From: Serinus canaria
Lineage: Eukaryota; Chordata; Aves; Passeriformes; Fringillidae
DNA length: 64,000 nucleotides
Direction of reading: 5' to 3'
Assembly (NCBI RefSeq): GCF_022539315.1
Contig: NC_066315.1
Location: forward strand, 124,531,374 to 124,595,373
Positions 1 through 12,410 of this stretch are shown piece after piece. The notes under the pieces were generated by a model. The model saw only the letters and a program-made list of their open reading frames with translations, was not told the DNA's origin and ran no database searches. Each line of letters begins with the position of its first letter. The first letter of the stretch is position 1. The position numbers were made by a program, and so were the translations under genes.

Positions 1-800
1 TTTTAATTATAATTTAATTTAATTTTTTTTTTGGGTGTGAAATGGTGCGCTTAAAAAACAACTATTTTCCTTTGTGTCAGTCTCAGCATTTTAATACCTT
101 TTTCTTTTAGTCAGCTCTGTTTCTTGTTTACCCAGTCTCCACAATGTAAGTGTGTAGTGGCTTGATCTTATCTGAACACTTTTATTACAAGCACACTTAT
201 TTTTACACATTGTTAAAACCTCATAAAAAAACAACATATCCAATTGACTGCTGTGGTATTTTGTTGAAGATATCTGTCCCACCTATCCTACTGTTTGCAG
301 CTAAATGTCAAATTCTAATCCTCCTGTGCTTTGTTTCATTCTGCTCCTAATGCTTCAGACAATCATGAAAAAGAGGAACCAAATGTAATGAGTTTGAAAT
401 GTGGAATTAACTTTCAGATCTTGAAATAAACGGGAAAGTATATAATATCTTCTATTTCTTCTAAAACTGTAGGGCTTCTGGACTCACTTAATGAAATCTG
501 TGTCAATTTAGTTAGTGTTTCATGTGAGGAGCACAATATTTTACTGAAAATAGCAAGTATGAAACAAAGAGTAGATAATAATTAGACACTAGATGACAAG
601 AAAACTCTGCACTTGGCAAAATCTGAAGCCATTTCAAGCTGTGATTCACTTCTCAGCTATATGATAATTCAACATTGTAAATTTTAAAGAGACACTTAAA
701 AATACTTCTTTTTCATGATTTTTTAAGATAAACTTTATCCCTTGGTTTGATATTGTCACAGTTTTTGTTAAATTGTAGAATAATTTTTTTGGGGGGGAGA
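1..800. other. Gene-free AT-rich sequence
   Basis: No exon, repeat family or RNA gene is recognisable. The first 33 bases are low-complexity A/T. A G-tract at 791-797 lies just before the CR1 remnant that follows. Confidence 0.6.
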
Positions 801-1790
801 CCTCGTCTAGTCCAACGACTTACTCAAAGCAAGGCTGACTCAAAGCAGTGAACAGCACAAATGGTTTGTCAGCCACTTTCCTATTGACCCATGCAACCCA
901 TCCTTCCAATTTTGGCTGCAAGGGTGCCGTAGGACATTGTGTCAAAGACCTTCCTGAAGATGAAGGGCTCTGAAACTACCTCTTTCCCCATCCACTAAGT
1001 TATCCCATCACAGGAAGCTGGCTGGGCTGGTCACAGTTTGCCTCACTAATTGCACTGACTGCTCCTCATTATCTTGTCCTTCATGAGTCTGGACACAGCT
1101 CCTGGGATGATTTGCTTGTAGTTGTCCGGTTTGTTTTGTTGGGGTTGTCCATCTTCAATACTAAAGTTCATCCTGATCACAGAAGCAGGCCTTACATACA
1201 TGTTGGTCAGCCACAGATTCACTGTCCTGCTCCAAGCTGCCCACATCATGCATAGACAGTTCCCAAAAAACTCTAGGACATGATTTTCTTTTTCTTATAT
1301 TTCTTTTTTCCCCCTCCTCAACCTCTTCCAAATTCTTCCTCTTTACCACATAATTTAATCTTAAAGTATTCTACTGCTGTCTTCCCCTAGCCTATTTTCC
1401 CAGTTTTTGTTAACTTTATAAATTTTTTTGGTATTTATAAGAGCTTGTCCCAGAAATGTCTCTCTTACTCATGACTTCTGTCATGTCACACTGCCCTTAT
1501 TTTTCTAAATGTGTAGTGTTTTGCCAGACTCAAGCTGCTACTTTTTGGTGATGTCAGAGGCTGGGATTAATCATCTGCATGCAAACCTTAATGTTTCCAA
1601 TCGAGTGAGATAACACTGGTTATGCCTGTAATTCCCCAGAGTCTATTTCTGGTCTTTGAAGATGAGTGTGACATTTGCCTTTTTCCAGTCAATAGGGAGC
1701 TCTCCTGATTTCTCCAGCCATTCAAAGGTGATAGAGAGCAGCCTCACAATAATATTAACCAGCTCTTTTACTGTCCCTGTATGCATTTTT
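801..1790 (-). mobile_element. Degenerate CR1 LINE, antisense, with reverse-transcriptase remnants
   Basis: This is an old copy of the avian non-LTR retrotransposon CR1 lying on the minus strand. The low-coordinate end carries the 3'-UTR phrase TCTAGTCCAAC (about 815). Reading the minus strand from about 1720 down to 1630 gives the reverse-transcriptase-region motif DWKKANVTLIF followed by GNYR, a classic CR1 ORF2 stretch. The text between (900-1500) matches the antisense of the following ORF2 region in patches. The 3' UTR joins ORF2 over too short a distance, so there is an internal deletion. Many stops and frame breaks show that it cannot encode a working enzyme. The family call is firm; the exact ends and subfamily are not. 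Confidence 0.85.
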
Positions 1791-3071
1791 TCAAATCTCA
1801 TATTTATTCTAACACTAAGAATTTATATTTCATTATATCATTATGAAAGCTTGACATTCAAAGAAAAGCAAACACCACATTAATTCCTAACAAAATCAGT
1901 CAATTTCTTGGCAGTTTCTCTTTTCCACAATAAGAATATCACTTTCTTCTTTTTTTTTTTTTTCTTTTACTCAAGATTAGTAACCGGATTGTGAATTTAG
2001 ATCTGATTTCAAGAGGTTCTTATTTTGTAAATGCAGGTTATAGTTACTCCAGTAGCTGATCTGGATGGTATAGTCATAGTCTAAATTTATGGCATTTCTC
2101 CTGGAAATGATGGCAGAACATGTATGAAAGAAGTAATGCAGTGGTGCTCTGAAAATCTGTGCAAAGTCACAGGCTGGTATTTTGAAACCTTAGGGAAACA
2201 GTTCCATGCTAACACTCTTGTGAAACACGGGCTAGTTTTGTGGGTAAGAAGGTGGCTGCTGTTCTAGGGATTGTTTTTCTTTCTAGAGTTTATTTTGTTT
2301 CTTATCCAGACTTTGTTGAAAACTTTTAGAGAAAACTTAAATGCAAATTATCAAATTACAACAAGATAAAATCAACACTCATACTAGCATTGCAGCATCT
2401 GGAAAAGCAGTTGTGAATTTTTACAGCCTGACTTTAGAGGTCTTTATTTTCTGTTAATTGGCACTTATGGCTGCTTTATTTGTTTCCTCATCTTAAACTT
2501 TGATTTTGATGTATTTAAATCTACAGGCAAACAAGGAAGAAAAGGCAAAAAAAACCCTGAATATTTTTAGATGTGAGAAGTAAAAGTGGTTATGTTGGGA
2601 TTTTTTTGGTCCAGTGTGCAAAACGAGGTACCAGTTTCAATCTAATGTGATGTGATTTAAGTCCTAGACAAAGTCTTTTTGTATAAGAAAAAAAAATCAG
2701 AAAAAAGAAAGACACTATCTCCATTAGGAGCATATTGACCAAAACATAGTGGACAGTAGTAACATACAAGCTTTACCACAAAACTCTGCTTTTTTTTTCT
2801 TCTAATAGTAGAACAGAAATACATAAAGAGAAGAAAATCTTCTATATTTCAATTATATCACCTTTTCTCTTTTTTGCTTCGGTCTTTATCCTGAAACTCT
2901 TTATTATTACTAACATTGACAACACTTAGAAAGAATAATTTTTTTCCTTACACTGATATTAGTTCATTGTCCTATGTTCAGTCATATTTTTACCCTTTCC
3001 ATAAAATTCCTCTATTTCTAGTTTTTATTTACCTCTTCAAAAAAAAATCTACTTTCTCCTTTTTCTTATAG
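1791..3071. other. Gene-free AT-rich sequence
   Basis: No coding exon or recognisable repeat family. It holds a poly-T tract at about 1950-1963 and several short A and T runs. A long pyrimidine-rich stretch (about 3044-3071) ends in AG and forms the acceptor of the candidate exon that follows. Confidence 0.55.
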
Positions 3072-3206
3072 CAAGCACCTGTTTAACCAACAGCTCTTGC
3101 TGTCTTGCTACTTGCCTTGTTCCTCGGAGCTGTCCCCTTCAGGGTCTAATGGGAAGCTTTAGTAATTCTGTGCACTTTCAGTTCCCAGCGAGAGACCAGC
3201 ATCCTG
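3072..3206 (+). other. Candidate small internal exon, unknown product
   Basis: A strong pyrimidine tract ending TTCTTATAG precedes position 3072, and CTG|GTAAGG forms a good donor after 3206. The 135 bases between are open in one frame (first codon split, starting with its second base), so the exon would be symmetric, phase 1-1. The 44 complete codons include five cysteines, four of them in the first fifteen residues. I recognise no family. No partner exon is visible, and good splice-site pairs around an open frame do arise by chance in 64 kb. A non-coding RNA exon is an equal alternative. Confidence 0.15.
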
Positions 3207-3525
3207 GTAAGGATGGAGGTGCAGAACTGCATTGTCGTGTAGCAAAAGCTCCAATACAGAAACCCTTGGCACATTTTGGCAAGGAACCAGAAAGATTGGG
3301 AGTTCATTTTTGACTTCATTACCTGAAGCAGGGCAACACCCCCCCTTCCCACCCCACCCCCCCAATTAAATCAAATTTTCTTGGAGTAACATTATCATAA
3401 GTACTACCCTTTTACAAAAACAAAAATGTGATTTCTTTGATTGTGTTCAGACAACCTGACTAAAGTAAATAAACTACTGGACAGAAATGTTTCGTAAAAA
3501 GTTGAGCCACAGAAGTTTATCTCAC
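3207..3525. other. Gene-free sequence with C-tracts
   Basis: Nothing coding is seen. C-runs at about 3341-3363 form a short C-rich low-complexity patch just before an AT-rich stretch that leads into the LTR. Confidence 0.5.
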
Positions 3526-3988
3526 TGTTGTGATGCCTTGAGAAGGCTGACCTAGAACAGAGGCTAGACAGAGTTAAAGAATAAAGCAGGTATTTATTAA
3601 AAGGCCTCACTGGATACACCTTGGGCACTACAATGGCCCAGCCAAGGCTACACCCAACATGAGTCCAAAATGGTCACAAAATGGACAACTGTTCACGAGG
3701 TGCCACACTTTTGTAAGTTCTGGTCCATTCACATATTGGAGGTAATTTTCCATTTATAGCTTTAGCTTATGAAGTCACATCCTTCTTGTTTTTCTCTCTT
3801 CAGTACACCATTGTTTATGCTCTTGGGCCTGGAACTTGGATCATTTGTCCTTGGTGCCAAGCTAGAGAAGGAATTGTTTTGTCTACCTACTCTGTGAAGA
3901 GAGCTTACTATCCCCTAATATGAAGCTCAGAAGTACACACTGAAGGAACACAGAATCTGAAAAAATAGAAAAACTAAAACTTAAGGCA
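3526..3988 (-). mobile_element. Solo LTR of an endogenous retrovirus, antisense
   Basis: The block has the text of an avian (probably passerine) ERV long terminal repeat read on the minus strand. It would begin TGCCTTAAG at 3988 and end CATCACAACA at 3526, the TG...CA ends expected of an LTR. The minus strand carries a polyadenylation signal AATAAA at 3593-3598, and a weak TATA-like TACAAAAG opposite about 3709-3716. No retroviral genes lie on either side, so it is a solo LTR left by recombination. I could not find a matching target duplication at these ends, so the ends are approximate. Confidence 0.6.
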
Positions 3989-5559
3989 TCAGTTGATTCA
4001 TATTTAGTTAACTGGAACAGGGCACCGAACAGGAAGGTGAAATATTATAATTCCATGTAATATCATGTTTTTTCTCTCTGAAATGGTGTGCTGCCTTGAT
4101 GGCAGTGCCTGAAAGAGAAACAGGTCCAGGATCTGGCCAGCTGTCCCAGGCACTCACTGATTTAACCCAGTCTCAGGAGTGTGACATTAATCCTGCAAGG
4201 GTTAAGCTTTCTTTCCTCTCCTGGTCCATGTGCTCCATGAATTCTGTGAAAGGGCAGTCCAGGGATAGTAATTCACAGGAAATGTAATCTTTTATTTTTA
4301 GTGGTTATGTAAAATTACCACTAGACTTCCAAGCCATCTGTTTTAAATTCTGATGGGATGCAGTACATCTATAGCAAGATACTTTGACAGTGAACTGCAT
4401 CGTCACTGTACACCATATATTTGTTCCAGTAAAAGTTCATTAGTATTCACAGGGATCCTCTGGCTCTGTGATACTACCAGAAAATGTCAAATTGTTCTTA
4501 GAATTTATAAGAAGGTATAAAATTCATGAGCTGAGACAATGAAAATCCCAAAGAATTGATGGCTACCATATATTGCACTCATTTTGGCATATGATTTTTT
4601 ATGTCTACAGAAATGAAGGCTAGTCACCTAACCTTTCATCAAGTCAGCATTTTCTGAAATACAAAGACATGAAAAGTGCTTACTAATGATTGCTTGGCAC
4701 ACATCCTAATATATCTAGAATGAGAACAGAAAAAAAAAAATACAGCAAGTTCTATAATATGACATCCCAAATCCATTTTATCCTTCAATAAACCTTCCTT
4801 CAGCCTACATGCCATTATGCTCTTGAATCTTGATAGGAAGAGAATGTCCTTTGTTCTTCACTAGCCTAGAAATTTAACTTGGATTTTTTTTTTTAATAAA
4901 GTAGATATGTTAATGAGAAAGGGTACCAAATTTGTGGAAAAATTCAGGTAGTTTCCTGAGGCGTCTTGTGCCTAATTTGGACTCCAACCAAATGTCTATC
5001 CATTACAAAATGTAATTTTCTAATTTAAAAACCTGTTGCAGAAGAAGTCAGTGGATAAAGAAGATAGATAAATTATGGAGCAAATGTGCTCTGGTTGCTT
5101 AGGCACAAATGGCCACAAGCTGCTTTTGTTTAATATGCACACTGTTTACAATCCCTGATTGGGTGAACCTTGAAAGTAGATATAAGCCAGCTCTATTTGA
5201 AGAAAGTTGAGGTAAACAAGTAGAAATATGATCAGGAAAGATTAAAGTATTTTAATTGTTGTCCAAAAAAAAAAAAAGGAAAGAGAAATAATCATGAAAA
5301 GAGTATGGTGTGCATTAAAACACACTTTAATATTTGGAGTTGCCTTCAGTAAATCTTGAACTGGAGTAAGAGTTTCAGAAAGGTAGAATTTGTTCAGTTT
5401 ATATAGTTTTTACCAAATAAATATCAATTTATTGATTTATTAACACAAAATTAATTGGAACCGATGACTCCTATCTATAACAAGAGATCATACTCAATTC
5501 TAGATACTTGCAAATTTTTATGAAATTATTCCAAAATTTTTAAATCCGTCTCAAGTCTT
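3989..5559. other. Gene-free AT-rich sequence
   Basis: No supported gene. A 13-base poly-A lies at 5265-5277. The stretch 4080-4290 is less AT-rich but has only a short open frame with no splice or family support. Confidence 0.5.
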
Positions 5560-5850
5560 AATCTCATCAGAGCTACATCCCTGCTGTGGGAGAGGCATGC
5601 CCAGGTTTCCCCCCCTGCATTCCCAAAGGGCAGGTGGCAGCCAGGGGAGGTGACCAAGACCCCCTGAGGGGGAGGTTCTGGGATGTCCCTGTGCTGGCAT
5701 TGCACAAAGTGGCTGCAGCAGCTGGGAGTGCCTGTAGAGAAGCAGAGCCCCCAGGCCATGCAACAATATCTAGAAGGGTCTCCCCCCTGCTGCCCTGCTC
5801 CCCTCCTCTCCTGCTCACCACAAATCTATGTTCCATCTGCATTTCTGTCT
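5560..5850. other. Isolated GC-rich, CpG-free patch
   Basis: About 290 bases are clearly GC-richer than both flanks, with sharp edges. They contain runs of C and G (for example 5610-5616) and a CT-rich end (5780-5818). I see essentially no CpG, so it is not a CpG-island promoter. Short open frames exist on both strands across it, which is expected from the low stop-codon content of GC-rich DNA. It may be a decayed insertion of a more GC-rich element, but I recognise no family. Confidence 0.45.
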
Positions 5851-7583
5851 AGTTGATTTTTTTTTTTTTCAAGTGTCTTCTGGTAATTCTGGTAATTAAT
5901 TTGGTAAACGGTTGTTTTCCTCTTTACCTACATCAGATTTTGGCAAATGCACTCTCAGGCATTTTGGACATCCCACTTAACCTCATCCTTACACTCATTC
6001 CTGTCTTGTTGGCTGCTGTTATCCTTGGCCTATTTGCCAAGGCTGGACCCTGTGAACACACCCTGTAGGGAAAAAAAAGAAAAAGAACATAATATAAATA
6101 ATTTAAAATGGTAAAAGGGCCAAGTTGTGTTACAAGAATCCTGTTGGAATTATTTTAAATTGTAGGAAAAAATAATGAAATTGCTGGTGCAGGACTTGAA
6201 TAATCAAGAATTAACATGGGGATAACGTTACTAATATCAGCATGACTTTACAGAAAATAGAGTCTGGGAAATTAAACATGTATTGTCTTTTATATTTTAA
6301 CACCATATAATAAGGCTGAACTGATGGAACATTGTTCTGCAAGGCACTTGATTCATTCCAAGTGGAAATTCGATTAAGAAACTGTCTTATGACATAGTTA
6401 TGGTACATGCCAAATGGATTAAATACTAGTCTCAAAAGACTGGTAAATGGGAAGTAATCATGCAGCAGGTGTATGACTTCTCTACAGTCCCTGCTAGAAT
6501 AAGTTTTTTAATCATACTTTTACCCAGCTGAAAAGACAGCAAAAACCAGTGATAAATTCTGTAGATGGCACAAAGATGATGGAACTCATGAATGCAGAAT
6601 AAAAAAGACACTGATATCAAAATAGAAAACAAATACCAAAATAGGAGTCAAAATGTGACTCCTCTAGCTCTAACATCTAACACATTGATAATCAGCTCTT
6701 CAGTATGGGAGAAAAAGGTGTAACAAAATCTGAAGGCTGGAAGCTTAAGTGAGAAAAAGCAAACCTCAAAATAGAGAATATTTTCTACAGTGAGGCCATT
6801 AGGAACAGTGTACCAAAAGTTTCAGTCAAAATTTCTAAAGTAAACCTTGGATGTTATCATAAAGGATATTTTCTAGCTCTGCCCAGACTTAATTCAAGGA
6901 AATTCTGTGGTCTTTTATAACAAACCAGACAGAACTTTTTCCTGGACCAGCTGTAGAAACTTCCAAAGACAGAGATTTGTAGATTCTTGAATAAATACAA
7001 TAAAGCAAGAAAAAGATAAAGCCTTTTAATTTTATTCAGGTCCCTAAAGATTTATGTCTGATATTAGTAATAAATCTATATAAATGACACAAATGATCTG
7101 TTTTTGCCTACACCTTTGAAAATTAGATGAGCAATACCCACCTAAAGACAAGCATGGCTTAGTTTGGCCATCAAACAAGCAGGGTTTTTTCAACATCATT
7201 TCCAATTAAATAAAGGAGAAAGAAATGGGACTTAAAAATGTTCTAAACCACAGAATGTTTTTAGATATATTTCTTACATGGTCTTCTTTACATTTATCTA
7301 GATTTTAACAAAACTGGTAATAATTTGTAAGAATAAAATGAACCTGTGAATCAGTATTATTTTATCTTTCTGTGCTACAGAAGCAAAATATTTCCCTATA
7401 AGGTCCATAAGTTCTTTTTTTATCACAACCTACTTTTTCCTTCCAGACAAGCAGAGATGTATTTGTACCCACCTTTCTGACCATCTCAGGCATAGTGTTA
7501 TTTGTCCTTAAGAAAAACAAAAGACAGCTATTAGCTTAATACCATCCTAATGTCTAAAGTGGTTTTTTTTCCTTAGAATTAAA
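5851..7583. other. Gene-free AT-rich sequence
   Basis: No exon or repeat family recognised. A short hydrophobic open frame (5853-6068) follows the GC-rich patch directly but has no family resemblance. Confidence 0.5.
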
Positions 7584-7928
7584 TTAACACAGGTGCAAAG
7601 GGCTACAATCAAATTTGTTTGGAGAAAGTGCACTGTTCTTGCTGGAACCACTGCTTCGTGAAACTTTGTAAATGAGATTAGTGATCTCATTTATCTTCTG
7701 TAGCAGTTTTGTTCTACTTTGTATGTCCAATGACAATCCCACATCCACCTTGTCTCTGAATGTTTTCTCTTCAGATAAATGTTGCAAAATTTAGCAGAGA
7801 ATATGTTCAAAGTTCTCCAATTCCTCCCTCAAATGATTAATCCCTGATGGTTCTTTATTTTGTGTCTGGGCTGACACCAGTTCAGAAAAGATTAAGATTT
7901 TACTGCACTCATATTTCAGATCATTATT
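7584..7928 (-). other. Broken open frame, possible pseudogene of a coiled-coil protein
   Basis: On the minus strand one frame is open for 115 codons except for a single TAA at 7791-7793. It runs from an upstream TGA (7929-7931) to a TAA at 7584-7586. The composition is protein-like: charged helical stretches such as LREELENFEHIL before the stop and RTKLLQKINEITNLIYKV after it, with a Ser-rich segment near the end. I cannot name a family. There is no start codon in good context, no clear splice sites and no poly-A tail, so it could be a relic of a retrocopy, a decayed exon or chance. Only translated searches can decide. Confidence 0.2.
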
Positions 7929-10900
7929 TCAGTAGTTGCAACCAGGATCCTTTCTCTTATATTAGGGTGTAGAAATTACCATCCTCTCACACTACCCTGA
8001 AATGCTGCTCTCCTCATGGACATCCTGCAATTTCTCTTTCCAAGTAACTCATCTTTCCACATATGAGCTCAGCCACACAGAGGTCTTAAAATTATTTGAA
8101 AAGTTTCTTTACTGCACTTTTTGCAGTTACTTATGTAGCCCCATATATGTTTATAAAAGCATATATGGAAAATCAGGTGGTTTTTTATGCATCTAAATAA
8201 AGTGAATTATTAATATGAAATTTTACAAACAGTATAATTTTTGAAAAGATATAATTTTTACCTTCTTCACCCAATTATAGTCAGGCTGTAGCTGCAGAGA
8301 GAATTTGTTTTACAATGCAGACACATCTCTAGCAATATCTTATGGCACAAAAAACCCAGTAGATTTTTAATTTGCATAACATTACACATATTTGCATAAA
8401 ATATTGCCCAGTGGTACTAAGAGCACCAGTTTCTCCCTAAGCCCCAATTAATTAATCTGTGTCCCTCCAGACTTAAAACAATTTATTATGCATTCTTAGT
8501 ATAGAAACAGCAATTAATTATATGCTTCCTAGCCCCACATCAATCATTGTGTGCCCTCCAGACAGCTTTGCACCTCTCCTAGCCCCACATCTGGCTGGAA
8601 ACACACCCTCCTCTTTTTCCATAGATGAAGAGTCCTTCTGCAATTTTGGCAGTCAGCAGAGACCTCTAGGAGCTCCCTGTTCTTCTTGTTGTCCATCAAG
8701 GTCTGAAGTTTTAAGGACAGGTGACCTCAGCAGCCATACTACTGTATACCTAAGGACTGCAAGAGGAGTGCAACTCATTTTTTGTCCCTTTTCCTTTTTT
8801 CCCCCATCCCTTTTTGTGAACTCAATAGAAATGTTTGCCTATTGCTGCAGGCACACTTGGGAGCAGGAACTGCAGGCAGCCTGGAATGATCCAACCATAT
8901 AAACCACTATCCAGACATTGGTTAAGTGTAGGGAATTAAAATTTTAAAGGGAATAAAAGTAGTAGCTGGAGAAAATGCAGAATGCAAGTGATAGCTTAAG
9001 AAAAATGGTGGATAAGGAACTATTTTGTATCAACCACTTTACAGAATTAGCTTGTATATTTGTTTACCATTTATTATTTATGGTCTGTGTGACACTACAC
9101 CCTTTTCTCTTGGGATAAAAAGATCAATTAATGTCTCATGTCTATCTGAGTGTTCATGGATTAGATTATAAATTTTAGATAACAACCTTATTCAAGGGTA
9201 GAGGTGAGGAAAGGTGAGGTTTCCAAAAGTTTTTCTTTTCCCTTTACTTTCAGTACAAAGGTGAAATTCATGGTTGCAGGAAAGGGATTGGGGGAAATTA
9301 AAACATTGCCTTTCTTCCCAAGAACTCCCTTGGCTGAGTGAGGTCAATACACCAAGGAAGGAGCACTCTGACAAGACTGAAAAAATTAAACCTTTTTTCT
9401 CTCCTTCTTTTTTGCTCTAGTTTCTAGAACAACTTTAAATACTTCTTCATGGTATCTGTTACTTGTATGGCATTTCTAGGCTCCATTAGGTGCACTACAT
9501 TAGGTACACCTCATCCTTCAGTTTTGTTCATTAAATTTAAAATATGCATGCCATAAAATAACTACAGATTTTAAGTTTGCAGGGGGAATATACTTTCTTT
9601 TTCCCTGCAACTCTCTTTATATGTTGAATATTTATACACATTTGTGCTAGTTCTGATACAAGAGGTATAGGCCTGCCAAAGGTCCCATTGTGACTATAAA
9701 CTCAAGCTTTAATAAATAAACCTTTAATAAACTAACTTAGCTAACTTTCTTTATTGACTTACTTATCACTGTTCTGTCGATATGCTCCCAGGGCTGAATC
9801 AGTACCTTCACACAGCATTCTTCTGCCCCTCACTGAGAGATGGGTCCCAAAGAAGTGCAGCACAAGCAGGGCAGTATTTGCCCAGGACTTTTACAGACAG
9901 GATAGGTCATGAATTTATTTTTAAAGAGCAATGAAAATGGATGTTGAATGCTATAGACAAGACAATTTGGTGGGAATGGGAGAGAACAGACATTTTTCTG
10001 TCTTAGCTGGATGATCTGCATCTTTTTTATCTCTTTACTCCTTACACACTGTCATGAAGACAGACCTGAAATGTATATATGTTCAGTTCCATCGATACTG
10101 TGTAGTTCAGTAATTTACTTTGCTAAATCCACAGCTTTCCCAGGAAATTGATTGCTTATTTTATTTTTCAGAACTTTTTTTTTTTCCTGATTCTCTTTCA
10201 GGAGCTGCTACTAGATAGAATTCTTGAAAGCTGTATCAAAATTCTGTTTCCTCTTTTCTTTGTCCACTCTAGCATCAGTGATGGTCCTTCCTTTAAGAGG
10301 GAAAGAATAACTCAAGTCATAACAATTTTTGACTTCTAAAAATATAAACAGATCTTTTATTTCCCTTGGGTTTCCCTCCAGAAAGCTTATTTCACTTAGG
10401 TGTGCTAGATTTCTGTAGGTTGCATCTTTCCCTATGAACTGTCTCTAAACCCTGGCTTGTTCAGAGTGTGGCTTCTGGATCACATCTAGTCCATGATGCT
10501 GAAATAAATGATTCTTTTCCACAGTATAGAAAACTATATACAGGGTTAGCATTGAGAATGGTATTGCTGAATAGCATTTCTAGCTGAGGAGACCTATTTT
10601 TTGTCATACAAGCTGGGAGCATAGAGGTCTTGCAGGCTTCTGGAGGCTGTCCTGAAATCAGTGCTTTGTGTGGGAAGCCAGATACAGCTTCATGGAAAGC
10701 AACAGGATACAGTGAGGGGAGCTGCTGGAAGTTTATATATGAAAATTGGTCCTTTCCCTCCTGTGGTGGCATCTTGGAAAAGTTGGAGTGAAGTCAGCAG
10801 GAAAGCAGCATCTCAGACATCCTGGGAGATAAAGCACATAGGTGAGAAGTGCCTGGCTGGAGGAGGGGAGTGAGGTGTGTCTGCTGGAGTGAATGAGCAC

Positions 10901-11476
10901 TCACGCTTGGAGAAGAGTGGAGCAAAGAAAAACTGGGCAAATTGGGAACCTGAGCACTAAGAAAAAGAGATGTGAATGCATCTGGGGCAAATGTTCACAG
11001 ATCCCAAACCTTGGTTTCTTTCAGGAATGGGAATTGGAATAATTCAAGGCCATCCTCAAGGGAGCTGTGGGGTTGAATGGATCACTGGATGGTAGCTGCA
11101 AAAGGAACCAGAGGATATTTCTGAAAACACAGCATGAAACAGTGAATATTCAATCTGTGATGAAAATGAGGGGGATATAATTTTGGAATGATGTTCTTTA
11201 GAAAAATAACTGAACAGCTGGCAGGCACTAACTACATCTCAATAGTGTTGTTATCTGCCCTTCCTTGCTGAGTTTCAGGCAATTGAGAGGATCCAGGACA
11301 AGACACCTGAAGCTGAATGATGATAGGTAACACTTAAAACTTTTAAGTCTAGGAATACTTTGGTCTCAAAGAGATGCTAAGGTTTCACAAGGTTCCTATG
11401 ACTCATCCAAATGTTTTGTCATATTAAGACAAAGTTAACTTCTTCCAAAACTCTGCTTTCACAGCTGGACCTGTTT
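7929..11476. other. Gene-free AT-rich sequence
   Basis: Several short open frames occur (the largest 8522-8902, 126 codons, plus strand), without splice, family or codon support. No LINE or LTR was recognised apart from the short duplication at 9707-9736. Confidence 0.5.
9707..9736. repeat. 15-bp tandem duplication
   Basis: Two adjacent copies of CTTTAATAAATAAAC / CTTTAATAAACTAAC with one mismatch. Confidence 0.8.
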
Positions 11477-11530
11477 CTTTTCTTTATTCTTTATTCTTTA
11501 GTTTTTATTCTTTATTCTTTATTCTTTATA
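11477..11530. repeat. (TTCTTTA)n microsatellite
   Basis: About seven units of a 7-base pyrimidine-rich motif, interrupted once near 11501 by an altered unit. Confidence 0.85.
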
Positions 11531-12340
11531 AAAGGACCAGAAGCATTGCTGAATGAGAATACAACCAAAGGTATATGGCAAATGTCTGCTGTTACTGCAT
11601 CCAATATTTCTCTCAGGTTGCACAAAATAGTCTTTCTCCTCAGTTCAAGGTCTTATGAAAGACCAGGGAGTGAGTGAAGATGAACTTCTTAACAGTTGAA
11701 GAGAAGGTTGATGTGGGCAAAAAGGAAAACTTTTAAAAATTCATTTCCTTGAGATTTCATTCTCTACTGAACACATCTGTGCTTTGATGATAGGGACATT
11801 TGGCAGACTTGCTTTTATACTGAACTTCTGCTGCTTTGAGAGTTACTGCTGTTTTTGGACACTAAAGTAGGCAAGGATCCAAAAAGAATTTATTTCCCTC
11901 TAAGCTTGGAAGGGTGCTCTACCTTGTCACATTAGATTTAAACCTGTCCACAGTGATGCACACCTCTGTGACCTGCAGGTATGATTACAGGCAGCACCTA
12001 TGAATGAAATCACTATGCAAAAATAAGTGCTCTAGCTAGTTCAGAGTTCACAAAGAGCACATCACAGTGAAGCTGCACTCTCTGTGCATGTTCCTCACAA
12101 AAAAAGGGAGATTTGTCCTCATCAGGGCCTTCTTTAGCACCATTTCCTCCTTTTTAAGTGACTGCATCCTTCTGGGAATATCAAAGTTCACTGAAGCAAC
12201 AGGATGATTAATTCAAGAGGCATATATATATATTTAGTAAGTGGGTGTTTCAAAGACTGTCTGAAGAGACTAGTTGGAGAGCTGATCTGGTTAGCAGTGA
12301 TTCTCCTATAGAGAAAAATTCAAATATCACATCTTGGTCA
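11531..12340. other. Gene-free sequence
   Basis: Nothing recognisable apart from a short TA run near 12223-12233. Confidence 0.5.
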
Positions 12341-12410
12341 GAGTATTCCATGGAATTGCAGGGTCACAAGGTTGTTATGACATCATTTAGTCCAACTTCC
12401 CTTACCAAGA
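12341..12410 (-). mobile_element. CR1 LINE 3'-end scrap, antisense
   Basis: The text runs as the antisense of the CR1 3' terminus: a diverged CCATGGAATTGCAGGGT, then CATCATTTAGTCCAACTTCC. This matches the usual order of an ATAGAATCACAGGGT-like phrase followed by TCATCTAGTCCAACCCC. Only about 70 bases survive and they are clearly diverged, so it is an old 5'-truncated copy. Confidence 0.7.

Noticed and set aside
5526..5852. Stacked short frames on both strands in the GC-rich patch
   Set aside because: Stop codons are rare in GC-rich DNA. Three or more frames are open together, so no single one is favoured.
8522..8902. 126-codon plus-strand frame
   Set aside because: Rich in Ser/Pro/Cys from C- and T-rich text; no splice sites or family match.
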